Shown piece by piece: positions 7,506 through 15,292 of a DNA stretch of 64,000 nt (the first letter of the stretch is position 1; each line of letters opens with the position of its first letter). This DNA is from JAABRU01 sp964505535 (GTDB lineage: Bacteria > Desulfobacterota > Desulfobacteria > Desulfobacterales > Desulfococcaceae). The stretch lies in contig CAZDIU010000001.1 of the NCBI GenBank assembly GCA_964505535.1, positions 1 through 64,000 on the forward strand. The letters are read 5' to 3'. The notes under the pieces were generated by a model. That model worked only from the letters and a program-made list of their open reading frames with translations, was not told the origin of the DNA and ran no database searches. The translations under genes were made by a program, and so were the position numbers.

Positions 7506-8675
7506 ATGGAATTACTTGGAATTATTATTGCAATTGCTGTTTTTGCTTTCATAAGCTGGCGGGCAACAGTGGCTGTTGCGGTCGGATTGGGATCTGGATT
7601 TTTGATCCTTGTAGTAGTCATTGCTCTGTTCGCTGCAATTTTTGGAGACAATGAAGCAGCCATTGGGATAGGCAGCCTGATTGCCTTTTTTACAGGATTG
7701 GCAGTTACTTTCAAAATTGGAAACAAGGTATGGAAGGCTTTAAAAAAACCGGATGGAACCACAAAAACACCGGATCAGACGTTACAGCCGCCTGCCCCGC
7801 AGCCTGTTCCGCCCCGCAAACCGGAGAAAGCAGACAAATCCGATAAAACCGTCATCATGCTCATGGGTCAGGAAGCTGTTGGCAAAACCACTCTCCTTTC
7901 CCTGATGTACAAGGAATTTTCCCGCAACAGCCGGTTTCAGCAGTTTGTGGCACATGATGACACGGGCATTGCTTTGGAAGAGGCTTATCAGAAACTCTGC
8001 ACCATCATTGAACAGCCCAATTTCACCCGTCCGCCCCGGCTTCTGTCCGGTACTGCGGGAGTTGTGGAATACAATTTTGACATTGACAGCCGCAGATTTA
8101 CTGTATGCGACACGGCAGGCGGTCTGGTAATGAAGGCTGAAGGCAAAGATTTTGAGGATTTCAAGGCAGCTTTGTCCAAAGCCGCTGTGATTATCAATTT
8201 AATTGACGGTGCTGCCATGATCGAGGGAAGCGAATTTCTTGCGGATCGGGTCAATTCTCCCATGCGGATCAGGGATCTGCTCAGCCGTTACAAAGGCAGC
8301 AGCCGATGTCTGGTTCTGTTTGTCATCACCAAATGCGAGGCATGGATCAAAGACGAAACCGGCATTGAAAAACTGCGCAACGCATTTGAAGATCGGCACA
8401 AAGCGGTTCTCAACTGGGTGACAGCACAGAATCCCAACTGCGTTGCCATGTTTGTTCCGGTGAAAACATTGGGATGTGTGGAATTTTCCTACAAAGAGGG
8501 CAAAGGAGAGACAGAAACCCTTGTGTTTCATAAAAAAACCAACCTGAATTTTTCTCAGGAACATGTGGACAAACCCATGATGTATGCAGTGCGCTACTGC
8601 CTGAACCGGAGCCTTCTGCCCATAGAAAAGCATTTCACTTTTTACGGCAATATGTCTTCCCTGATTCAATACTGA
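7506..8675 (+). CDS. membrane-anchored small GTPase (paralogue of 8832-9767)
   Basis: 389 aa; a GAGGAG site lies 7 nt before the ATG. Residues 4-78 hold two or three transmembrane helices (IIIAIAVFAFISW, GFLILVVVIALFAAIFG, IGSLIAFFTGLAVTF). A Pro/Lys-rich linker (80-112) leads to a GTPase domain: P-loop GQEAVGKT at 121-128, CDTAGG at 201-206 (DxxG) and VITKCEAW at 253-260, where TKCE stands in for the usual NKxD. The body is strikingly like the next gene (same AYQKL..IIEQP, INxIDGA and KTLGCVEFS blocks), so the pair arose by duplication. The domain resembles the TRAFAC-type GTPases (double-GTPase families) found in GTPase-centred bacterial conflict systems; that match is from memory of motifs, not a search. 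The membrane anchor distinguishes this copy. Confidence 0.75.
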   Translation: MELLGIIIAIAVFAFISWRATVAVAVGLGSGFLILVVVIALFAAIFGDNEAAIGIGSLIAFFTGLAVTFKIGNKVWKALKKPDGTTKTPDQTLQPPAPQPVPPRKPEKADKSDKTVIMLMGQEAVGKTTLLSLMYKEFSRNSRFQQFVAHDDTGIALEEAYQKLCTIIEQPNFTRPPRLLSGTAGVVEYNFDIDSRRFTVCDTAGGLVMKAEGKDFEDFKAALSKAAVIINLIDGAAMIEGSEFLADRVNSPMRIRDLLSRYKGSSRCLVLFVITKCEAWIKDETGIEKLRNAFEDRHKAVLNWVTAQNPNCVAMFVPVKTLGCVEFSYKEGKGETETLVFHKKTNLNFSQEHVDKPMMYAVRYCLNRSLLPIEKHFTFYGNMSSLIQY

Positions 8676-8680
8676 CCTGC

Positions 8681-8766
8681 TCCCCCCTTTTTAAAGGGGG
8701 GCAGGGGGGATTTTTTTTCAACTGTCCGAAAATCCCCTTTAATCCCCCTTTAAAAAAGGGGGAGAT
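8681..8766. repeat. C-tract/G-tract palindromic repeat
   Basis: Two CCCCC(TTT)AAA(GGG)GG palindromes flank a TGTCCGAAAATCCCC motif. A degenerate copy of the same arrangement occurs near 4600-4640. The first palindrome, a CCCCCCTTTTTAAAGGGGGG block right after the stop at 8675, can form a strong hairpin and may terminate or attenuate the transcript between the two GTPase genes. Confidence 0.65.
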
Positions 8767-8831
8767 CAAGAGATTATGCTGAACTCACGTTACCAATGAA
8801 AAATGACGCAAATATCAAACGAGGTGACTGT

Positions 8832-9767
8832 ATGTCCGAATTTACGGTTATGATGATAGGTCCCGAAGCGGTCGGCAAAACCACACTGCTTGCCACCATG
8901 TACAAAGAACTCAACAAAATGAGAAGCTATGCCCGGTTCAATTTTTATGCCGAAAATGATACAGGCATCAATCTGGACAGTGCGTATCAGAAACTCAGCC
9001 GGATTATTGAACAGCCCACCTTCACCAGCATCAGACCGCTGTTGGAAGGAACAAGGGGAATTATTAATCACCGCTTTGAAATTGCCTTCAAGGACAAAAA
9101 TGAACTGGATCTGGTGTTCTGCGATATAGCCGGAGGTCTGATCAATGTATCGGCAAGTGATCAGGATTTCAGGACATTTCAGCAACTGCTCAGCCGGGCA
9201 AGTGTGATTATCAATGTGATTGACGGCGCGGTGCTGATGGAAGGCAGTGACATTTTTTCTGACAAAATCAACAAACCTTCCCGCATCCGGGATCTGCTGC
9301 GCCCTGCACTCAGTGACAAACAGTCGCATCTCATTCTCTTTGTCATTACCAAATGCGAGGCATGGCTCAACAATGCCGAGGGACGGGCCAGACTGCTGAA
9401 AAAATTTGATGAACGCTTTAAGGAAGTGATCAATCTGATTGAGGAACGGAGCAATGCGGTCGGCGTGGTCATACCGGTCAAGACTTTGGGATGTGTGGAA
9501 TTTTCCCGCATGGAGAAGGACGGCGAAGAGGAAAAAGCCGTGTTTGTGCGCAGAGCCAACAAAAAATTTGAACCGGAATTCACGGATCAGCCGCTGCGGT
9601 ATGCCCTTTCCTTTGTCCTTGCAGAACGGGACAAGAACCGGGGCTGGTGGGAAAAGCTGTTCCGTGCATGGGATCCCTCGTTCAAGGAATCCCTGATTCA
9701 GTTTGTCAAGGAACGGGATACTTCGTTCAAAACCTATGGCAATATTCAACTCACCAGGATTTGCTGA
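8832..9767 (+). CDS. soluble small GTPase (paralogue of 7506-8675)
   Basis: 311 aa from the ATG at 8832, preferred over an in-frame ATG at 8796 because GAGGTGAC sits 4 nt upstream and the protein then starts directly on the first GTPase strand. Motifs: P-loop GPEAVGKT at 10-17, DIAGG as the DxxG motif, and VITKCEAW in the G4 position. It lacks the membrane segments and linker of its upstream paralogue but shares its core throughout. The C-terminus (WWEKLFRAWDPSFKESLIQF) is specific to this copy. It is followed after only 2 nt by the next gene, so the two are translationally coupled and their products probably interact. A cytosolic partner of the anchored GTPase is a reasonable inference. Confidence 0.75.
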   Translation: MSEFTVMMIGPEAVGKTTLLATMYKELNKMRSYARFNFYAENDTGINLDSAYQKLSRIIEQPTFTSIRPLLEGTRGIINHRFEIAFKDKNELDLVFCDIAGGLINVSASDQDFRTFQQLLSRASVIINVIDGAVLMEGSDIFSDKINKPSRIRDLLRPALSDKQSHLILFVITKCEAWLNNAEGRARLLKKFDERFKEVINLIEERSNAVGVVIPVKTLGCVEFSRMEKDGEEEKAVFVRRANKKFEPEFTDQPLRYALSFVLAERDKNRGWWEKLFRAWDPSFKESLIQFVKERDTSFKTYGNIQLTRIC

Positions 9768-9769
9768 CA

Positions 9770-10552
9770 ATGAACACACAGATTGTGTCAAAACGGGCAG
9801 CGGTTCATACCCGTGACATTGCGCGGGGCATGGATTACGGATGGCATGTGAAAAAAGGCGATTTGTGGCTGTATCAGCGCACAGAGGACATCTACCGTGC
9901 GGTTCTGCGCGATACCAGCGGAGACACACGGAAATTTGCCCTGCTGATGGCAGAAAAACGGGCAGGGCTGCTGCTGTGCGATATGGCATCAGAGCGCATT
10001 GATCACGGCAACCGGATTATTTATGACACCCTTTACACAGAAGTTGACGGTACGGAACAAACCGATCTGCTGGAATACGGAGCCTGCCTGCTCACCTGCC
10101 CGGATGAGGAGTACAAAGCGGTTGAAAAGCAGGCTGTGGCATATGCGGAACAGCTCTACGGAAACAGGGAACAGCCGGAAACCGAAGAAATTCCCTGTTC
10201 CTTTTCCCTTTGTCAGAGCAAAGAGGAGCCTGCAAAATTTTCGGGTAAACGGGCAATGCAGTACAAAGGTGATATAAAATTTCCTGATGATGCCAATGTG
10301 CGGAAGTGCGCGCAGTATCTGCGATGGCTGGCAAAAGAGCATAAGCGTTTTTTCAAAAACGGAAACAGCTTTGTTTTTGTTTCCACCGGCAGAGTGGGAA
10401 GGGAAAAATGCAGACAGCTTGCGGATTTGCATGACACCTGCCTGATTCTCACCATGACTTCTGAAATTGACAGGGAACTGCGTCTGGAGGAACATCCTGT
10501 AATCCGCATTTTAAAAAAAAATATTATTTCAGAGATATTGCCCGTAAGATGA
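9770..10552 (+). CDS. unrecognised partner protein of the GTPase pair
   Basis: 260 aa from the ATG at 9770, two bases after the stop of the soluble GTPase. A longer in-frame ORF from 9647 overlaps that gene and is unlikely to be used. I do not recognise a family. Residues 1-115 are an alpha/beta domain with a conserved-looking core ERIDHGNRIIYDTLY (about 78-92) and LLEYGACLLTCPDEEY (about 103-118). A low-complexity charged linker (about 133-160) follows, then a second domain (170-260) with LAKEHKRFFKNGNSFVFVST. There are no transmembrane segments or signal peptide. Tight coupling suggests it is an effector, activator or regulator of the GTPases; this is inference from gene order only. Confidence 0.6.
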   Translation: MNTQIVSKRAAVHTRDIARGMDYGWHVKKGDLWLYQRTEDIYRAVLRDTSGDTRKFALLMAEKRAGLLLCDMASERIDHGNRIIYDTLYTEVDGTEQTDLLEYGACLLTCPDEEYKAVEKQAVAYAEQLYGNREQPETEEIPCSFSLCQSKEEPAKFSGKRAMQYKGDIKFPDDANVRKCAQYLRWLAKEHKRFFKNGNSFVFVSTGRVGREKCRQLADLHDTCLILTMTSEIDRELRLEEHPVIRILKKNIISEILPVR

Positions 10553-10595
10553 TTGGTATCCTGAAAAAAAGGGAGTAACTCCGGGGGTACAGTGT

Positions 10596-10785
10596 TTGAA
10601 CAGGATTATACACGATTATACAGGATGGACAGGATAAAAACACACATTGAAATCCTGCAAATCCTGTATAATCGTGTTCAGACAATGTGAACAGGATTAT
10701 GCACGATTATGCACGATTATACAGGATGGACAGGATAAAAACACACATTGAAATCCTGCAAATCCTGTATAATCGTGTTCAAAAT
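10596..10785. repeat. tandem pair of palindromic ACAGGATTATAC repeats
   Basis: Two copies (about 10596-10684 and 10688-10785) of a unit of 85-98 bp, near-identical over most of their length. Unit 2 has an extra GCACGATTAT insertion. Each unit is itself an inverted repeat: GATTATACAGGAT near its left half pairs with ATCCTGTATAATC at its right. It lies between convergent genes and could serve as a bidirectional terminator. No coding potential is supported. Confidence 0.75.
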
Positions 10786-10815
10786 CACAGTTCAGACAGA
10801 AAGGGAAAGGAATAT

Positions 10816-11616
10816 TTACAACTGATCCGGATTTATCCCCATTTCCCGGAGCTTTGCCGCCAGTCTTTCGGCCCGTTTGTCTGCTGCTTCGGCCCGCTTG
10901 TCAGCCTGTCTGGCCCGCCTGTCTGCTGCTTCGGCCCGCTTATCCGCAGATTCAGCCCTCTGTTTCTCTGCTTCAGCCCTTTTGTCTGCTGCTTCAAGCG
11001 TTTCAAACTCTTTTCCATCCGGATCAAAGATATGCAAATCATCCTCTTTCAGATCAAAGCGGATTTTCAGCAAAGGACTGATCCATGTCCGCATTTTTTC
11101 ATCTTCCACCGCCTGAAACCGTTTTCCCGACCGTATCCATCCTGTCAGCCTGTTCCGGTCAGGATCATAGACATAATACTCCTGCACACCGTATCTCTGG
11201 TAAAACAGACGTTTTTTCTCCATTTCCGTTTTCCGGTTCCCCGGAGAAAGAATTTCAAAAACCACCTGCGGAGCTATATTGTTTTCATCCCATGTGCGGT
11301 AGGAACCCCTGTCTCCTTTGGGTCTGCCGAAAGCCACCATGGCATCCGGAGCAGTCCGGATTCTGTTGTTTCCCTCCACCGGATACCACAGCAGATCACC
11401 GGCAACAAAGACATCCGGACGATCCGCAAACATCCGCTCCAGATTTTCCTTGATCTTCACAATCCATCTGAACTGTTTTGTATTGTCCGCCATGGGTTTT
11501 CCGTCACTTTCGGGATAAATGATTTTCCTTTTTTTTCTCTGCCTTTTTGGACGCGGAGAAAAACCGGAACCGGGCCGACTTTCAGACTCTCCTTCCCTTG
11601 CCTTCAGTTCTTTCAT
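10816..11616 (-). CDS. Uma2 family (DUF820) PD-(D/E)XK nuclease with coiled-coil tail
   Basis: 266 aa; the ATG at 11616 has GAGGTG 3 nt upstream, which I prefer to a GTG two codons earlier. Residues about 65-175 are the Uma2 restriction-endonuclease-like domain: RTAPDAMV with Asp91, VVFEILSPGNR with Glu121, and Lys134/135 in EMEKKRLFYQRYG form the usual D-ExK set, followed by the typical YYVYDPDRN strand. The last 80 residues are a repetitive coiled coil of DKRAEAA-type heptads, often seen on this family. Uma2 proteins are widespread, multi-copy and of unsettled function. It stands opposite the GTPase cluster with a repeat pair between them, so membership of that cluster is doubtful. Confidence 0.85.
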   Translation of the reverse strand: MKELKAREGESESRPGSGFSPRPKRQRKKRKIIYPESDGKPMADNTKQFRWIVKIKENLERMFADRPDVFVAGDLLWYPVEGNNRIRTAPDAMVAFGRPKGDRGSYRTWDENNIAPQVVFEILSPGNRKTEMEKKRLFYQRYGVQEYYVYDPDRNRLTGWIRSGKRFQAVEDEKMRTWISPLLKIRFDLKEDDLHIFDPDGKEFETLEAADKRAEAEKQRAESADKRAEAADRRARQADKRAEAADKRAERLAAKLREMGINPDQL

Positions 11617-12042
11617 AAGCACCTCATATGCGGAGTTTCAGTTCCTCTGGCTGCAAATACGGTCTCCTCTTCATTCATCATTGCACAGTAAGGGACTGTA
11701 TGACAATAACCTGTTAACAAACCCTGAGGGTTTTGAAAACCCTCAGGGTTTCCGGGCAGGAAAACTGTACGGGTTATTTTTTTACAAACCCTAAGCAGAC
11801 CGTTGAACTTTTTACTGATGATCCATTGTGAATGCCCTTCAGAAAACGGGCAGGCATGGAGACCTGCCCCTGCAGAAAATTTCTGTCAGTATAAAAAATC
11901 CCGCTGCCAAACGGCCTTTCAGCAATTTCTTTTTCAATCTTCTTCCTGCATATCCGATTTTTTATCATTATATCATATCTCATTTTATTTTTGCAATAAA
12001 GTCTTTCCGTGAAAGGGAACAGGAATTTTTCTGACAGGCATA
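11617..12042. other. intergenic region with CCCTGAGGGTTT repeats
   Basis: No supported gene. It contains a family-E repeat (11717-11795). A minus-strand frame of 69 codons at 11774-11983 has no ribosome site and is not called. Confidence 0.45.
11717..11795. repeat. family E palindromic repeat, copy 1
   Basis: AAACCCTGAGGGTTTTGAAA followed by ACCCTCAGGGTTT forms a strong palindrome. It is followed by TGTACGGGTTATTTTTTTAC and AAACCCTAAG. The same blocks recur at 22080-22195 and, partly, at 58728-58770. Confidence 0.6.
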
Positions 12043-12071
12043 TTGACGAAAAGAAAAGAAGGTGCTAAACA
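12043..12071 (+). promoter_or_regulatory. putative promoter of the thiamin operon
   Basis: TTGACG (12043-12048) is separated by exactly 17 nt from TAAACA (12066-12071). A start about 7 nt further on would place the TPP aptamer at the beginning of the transcript, as expected. Confidence 0.5.
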
Positions 12072-12091
12072 GAGGCAAAAATCAGATAAAT

Positions 12092-12170
12092 GTGTTAGGG
12101 GTGCCCTTCGGGGCTGAGATCATACCCTTCAACTTGAACTGGATCATACCAGCGTAAGGAAACACTGCCA
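12092..12170 (+). promoter_or_regulatory. TPP (THI-box) riboswitch aptamer
   Basis: The conserved THI-box elements appear in order: AGGGGTGCCC, GGCTGAGAT (12113-12121), ACCCTTCAACTTGAACTGGA, then ATACCAGCGTAAGGAAA. The aptamer binds thiamin pyrophosphate. Because a Rho-independent terminator follows about 25 nt later, control is most likely by transcription termination of the thi4-thiC-thiD operon when TPP is plentiful. Confidence 0.95.
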
Positions 12171-12191
12171 AAAGTGAGGAATATTCACCAG

Positions 12192-12227
12192 ACAGGCACA
12201 GTCTTTACGGCTGTGCCTGTTTTTTTT
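12192..12227 (+). terminator. riboswitch-controlled intrinsic terminator
   Basis: A 10-bp perfect stem, ACAGGCACAG / CTGTGCCTGT, with a 9-nt loop is followed by a run of eight or more Ts. It lies between the TPP aptamer and thi4, so it is the expression platform of the riboswitch. An ORF running through it from 12174 is therefore not the true gene start. Confidence 0.9.
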
Positions 12228-12263
12228 GCGCAAAAGAGGTTTTGCAGAAAGGAAAAGAAAGAA

Positions 12264-13034
12264 ATGGAATTAAACGAAGTCATTATCACGAAAGCCATTA
12301 TTGACCGTTATTATGAAAAACTCTCGGCAAATCTGGAAACAGATGTTGCCATTGTGGGCGGAGGCCCGTCCGGGCTGGTGGCCGGTTATTTTCTGGCCAA
12401 GGGCGGGAAAAAGGTGGTCATGTATGAGCGGAAACTGAGCATTGGCGGCGGCATGTGGGGCGGCGGCATGATGTTCAATGAAATTGTGGTTCAGCAGGCA
12501 GCCGTGCATATTCTGGAAGAATTCGGCATCCGCTTCCGGGAATATAAGAAAGGGTATTTCACATCAGATTCCGTGGAGGCCATCTCCACCCTCATTTCCA
12601 AAGCCGTGCAGGCTGGTCTGACCATTTTCAACTGCATGAGTGTGGAAGATGTGATTATGCGGGAAAACAGAGTGACGGGTTTGGTTCTCAACTGGTCTCC
12701 TGTGGAAATGGCGGGACTGCATATTGATCCGCTGGCCGTGCGTGCGGATACCGTGATTGATGCCACAGGTCATGCAGTCGAAGTGGTGGAAGTGGTTCGC
12801 CGCAAAGTGCCGGGCAAACTGCTTACCTCCACTGGGGAAATTGAAGGGGAGAAATCCATGTGGGCGGAAAAGGCCGAAACCCTGACCCTGAAAAACACCC
12901 GTGAAGTCTTTCCCGGTCTTTATGTGGCGGGCATGGCGGCCAACGCCACCTTTGGCGGCCCCCGCATGGGCCCCATTTTCGGAGGAATGCTGCTTTCCGG
13001 TGAAAAAGTCGCAAATGAACTTCTGAGACAGTGA
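12264..13034 (+). CDS. thi4: sulfide-dependent thiazole synthase Thi4
   Basis: 256 aa from the ATG at 12264 (AGGAAAAGAAAGAA upstream, beyond the riboswitch terminator). Thi4 makes the ADP-thiazole precursor of thiamin from NAD, glycine and a sulfur source. The dinucleotide motif VGGGPSG is at 31-37, GGGMWGGGM at 61-69 and the C-terminal GMAANATFGGPRMGPIFGGM completes the family pattern. At the position where the yeast enzyme carries its sulfur-donating Cys this protein has His153 in GLHIDPL, as in archaeal enzymes that use free sulfide catalytically with iron. That fits an anaerobic, sulfide-producing host. It is the first gene of the TPP-controlled operon, followed by thiC and thiD. Confidence 0.93.
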   Translation: MELNEVIITKAIIDRYYEKLSANLETDVAIVGGGPSGLVAGYFLAKGGKKVVMYERKLSIGGGMWGGGMMFNEIVVQQAAVHILEEFGIRFREYKKGYFTSDSVEAISTLISKAVQAGLTIFNCMSVEDVIMRENRVTGLVLNWSPVEMAGLHIDPLAVRADTVIDATGHAVEVVEVVRRKVPGKLLTSTGEIEGEKSMWAEKAETLTLKNTREVFPGLYVAGMAANATFGGPRMGPIFGGMLLSGEKVANELLRQ

Positions 13035-13161
13035 ACAGTTGTCAGTAAACGGTTATCAGTTATCAATTAATTATTTCATTTGATAACTGATAACTGATAA
13101 TTGACAACTGGCAACTGAACATTGGTAACTGATAACTGAACACTGATAACTGGTAACTGAA
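13035..13161. repeat. AACTGATAACTG short repeats between thi4 and thiC
   Basis: About ten imperfect copies of (T/A)AACTG(A/G)TAACTG-type hexamers in both orientations fill the 127-nt gap between thi4 and thiC. They run up to the thiC ATG, where no clear Shine-Dalgarno is left. The tract can fold into several hairpins and may set the thi4:thiC ratio. Confidence 0.7.
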
Positions 13162-14424
13162 ATGACAACACTGATTGATGAACTGAAACAGGGAATTGTC
13201 CCCTCTTTTATTCGCAGAATTGCGGATGAGGAGGGGCTGACCCCGGAAAATATGGTAAAGGATATTCTGGCTGGTTATACGGTCATATGCCGGAATAACA
13301 GGCATTGCTTTGATCCCATTGCCATTGGCAGGGGAACACGGATAAAAATCAACGCGAATATCGGAACCTCCCCTGCCCAGTGTGATTTTGACAAGGAAAT
13401 CCAGAAAGTCCGGCTTGCCATTGATGCAGGCGCGGATACGGTCATGGATTTGTCCATTGCCGGAAATATTGCACAGTTCCGGCGCAGAATCCTGCAGGAA
13501 TGCAATGTCACACTGGGAACCGTGCCTGTATACGAAGCCATGACCGGGCCTGAGCATCCCGAAGATTTGGATATTGATTCTTTTCTGCGGATTATGGAAA
13601 AGCAGGCAGAGGAAGGCGTGGATTTCATGACCATTCATGCAGGTCTGCGAAAGGAGCATATTCCTCTGGCGGAAAACCGGGTGATTGGCGTGGTCAGCCG
13701 GGGCGGATCGGCCATCATGCGCTGGATAAAATCCCACGGCAGGGAAAGTTTTTTATACGAACATTTTGACAAAATTCTCGATATTGCAAATGGTTATGAC
13801 ATCTGCCTGTCTCTGGGAGACGGCCTGCGTCCCGGATGCACAGCAGATGCAAATGATGCAGCACAGTTTGGCGAACTGGAAACCATCGGTGAACTGGTGA
13901 AAAGATGCAAAGCTGCAAACGTGCAGGTCATGGTGGAAGGTCCGGGACATGTGCCCCTGCATCTCATTGAGGAGAATATCCGGAAACAGAAGGAGATCTG
14001 CGAAGGTGCGCCCTTTTATGTGCTGGGGCCGCTGGTCATGGATTATGCTGCCGGATATGATCATATTGCGGGAGCCATCGGCGGCGCGCTGGCAGCGCAT
14101 TTCGGAGCGGATTTTCTTTGCTATGTCACACCTGCGGAACATCTGCGCCTGCCCACCTCCGATGATGTGCGCGAAGGTGTGATGGCCTCGAAAATCGCTG
14201 CCCGTGCTGTGGATCTGAGCCGGAAGAATTCCCGTGAGATACAGCGGAATCTGGAAATGTCCCAGTCCCGAAATGCGTTTGACTGGGAAAAACAGGAAAA
14301 ACTTTCCATTGACCCGGAAAAATTCCGCACTTATCTGGAAAAAGTGGAAAACGCTGACAAAAGCGATCCGCATCATCCCTGCTCCATGTGCGGCCAGTGG
14401 TGTGCTGTCAAACAGGCGCGGTAA
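13162..14424 (+). CDS. thiC: phosphomethylpyrimidine synthase ThiC
   Basis: 420 aa. ThiC is the radical SAM enzyme that rearranges aminoimidazole ribotide to HMP-phosphate, the pyrimidine half of thiamin. Family blocks seen: GTRIKINANIGTSP (about 58-71), DAGADTVMDLS (about 89-99), VEGPGHVP and LGPLVMDYAAGYDHI with the metal-binding histidines, and the C-terminal cluster CSMCGQWC (Cys407, 410, 414) for the [4Fe-4S]. The length matches the short ThiC form. The start at 13162 is directly after the repeat tract and has only a poor ribosome site. thiD follows after 10 nt. Controlled with thi4 by the upstream TPP riboswitch. Confidence 0.95.
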   Translation: MTTLIDELKQGIVPSFIRRIADEEGLTPENMVKDILAGYTVICRNNRHCFDPIAIGRGTRIKINANIGTSPAQCDFDKEIQKVRLAIDAGADTVMDLSIAGNIAQFRRRILQECNVTLGTVPVYEAMTGPEHPEDLDIDSFLRIMEKQAEEGVDFMTIHAGLRKEHIPLAENRVIGVVSRGGSAIMRWIKSHGRESFLYEHFDKILDIANGYDICLSLGDGLRPGCTADANDAAQFGELETIGELVKRCKAANVQVMVEGPGHVPLHLIEENIRKQKEICEGAPFYVLGPLVMDYAAGYDHIAGAIGGALAAHFGADFLCYVTPAEHLRLPTSDDVREGVMASKIAARAVDLSRKNSREIQRNLEMSQSRNAFDWEKQEKLSIDPEKFRTYLEKVENADKSDPHHPCSMCGQWCAVKQAR

Positions 14425-14434
14425 GAGGCTGGAT

Positions 14435-15232
14435 ATGAAAACAGCTTTGGCCATTGCGGGTTCCGACCCCTGCGGAGGGGCCGGAATCCAGGCTGATCTG
14501 AAAACCTTTCACGCACATGGAATTTACGGTCTCAGTGTCATCACTGCTGTCACCGTGCAGAATACGCAGAAAGTGTATGATGTGCAGAAAATCCGGCCTG
14601 AGATTGTATATGAACAGATCACGCGTCTTTCTGAGGATATGGAGATTCACGCAGTCAAAATCGGCATGATTCCGGATAGTCAGGTGACGGAGGCCATTGC
14701 GGATGCGCTCCGATTAGTATCCTGTCCCATTGTTCTTGATCCGGTCATGATTTCCACCAGCGGATTTCCCTTACTGTCTCCGGATGCGCAGGAAATTCTG
14801 ACCCGAAAATTCTTTCCGCTTGCCCATGCAGTCACCCCCAATATTCCCGAAGCCGAGGTTCTGTGCGGAAAAAAGATCGAAAATGTGGAACAGATGAAAA
14901 ATGCAGCCCGGAAAATTCTTGAAACCGGAGTCAAAAGAGTGGTGATCAAAGGCGGGCATCTCAGGGGAGATACTGCCACGGATCTGACCTGGAACGGAAC
15001 AGCATTTCTGGAACTCAGCAGCCCGAAAATAAAAGGAAAGGAGATTCACGGCACAGGCTGCATCTTTTCCTCCGCGCTGGCCGCAAATCTGGTTTTGGGC
15101 CGGGATTTTTTTGATGCTGCCGCTCATGCCCGGACTTATACACAGAAATGCATCCGGAACGCGTTGCTTTTGGGAAAGGGCAGCGCACTTCCCCGGCATT
15201 GGGAATATCCCGGATACCCAAAAACATATTGA
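14435..15232 (+). CDS. thiD: hydroxymethylpyrimidine / HMP-phosphate kinase ThiD
   Basis: 265 aa from the ATG at 14435, 10 nt after the thiC stop; a longer in-frame reading starting at 14234 lies inside thiC and is rejected. ThiD phosphorylates HMP and HMP-P to HMP-PP for coupling with the thiazole. Ribokinase-fold signatures: IAGSDPCGGAGIQADLKTF at 7-25, KIGM near 75, DPVMISTSG near 101, TPNIPEAEVL near 137 and the catalytic HGTGC anion hole near 214. No thiE is visible in the window, so the coupling step must be encoded elsewhere. Confidence 0.94.
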   Translation: MKTALAIAGSDPCGGAGIQADLKTFHAHGIYGLSVITAVTVQNTQKVYDVQKIRPEIVYEQITRLSEDMEIHAVKIGMIPDSQVTEAIADALRLVSCPIVLDPVMISTSGFPLLSPDAQEILTRKFFPLAHAVTPNIPEAEVLCGKKIENVEQMKNAARKILETGVKRVVIKGGHLRGDTATDLTWNGTAFLELSSPKIKGKEIHGTGCIFSSALAANLVLGRDFFDAAAHARTYTQKCIRNALLLGKGSALPRHWEYPGYPKTY

Positions 15233-15292
15233 TTTCATTTCCGCTTGTCCTGTACAATGATTATCATAAAACCATCGGAGATGAAAAATATC

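Noticed and set aside
8790..9989. Minus-strand ORF of 399 codons opposite the soluble GTPase
   Set aside because: Shadow of the GTPase and partner genes; no motifs and no start signal.
10596..10785. Tandem ACAGGATTATAC units as possible CRISPR or origin iterons
   Set aside because: Only two units with near-identical interiors and internal dyad symmetry; no cas or replication gene nearby.
10687..11691. Long plus-strand ORF of 334 codons opposite the Uma2 gene
   Set aside because: It is a mirror of the coiled-coil-coding repeats on the minus strand; Cys/Phe/Pro-rich composition and no ribosome site, whereas the Uma2 frame has family motifs.
12174..12263. Extended N-terminus for Thi4
   Set aside because: The extension would be translated through the riboswitch terminator; the ATG at 12264 has its own ribosome site and starts the conserved protein.
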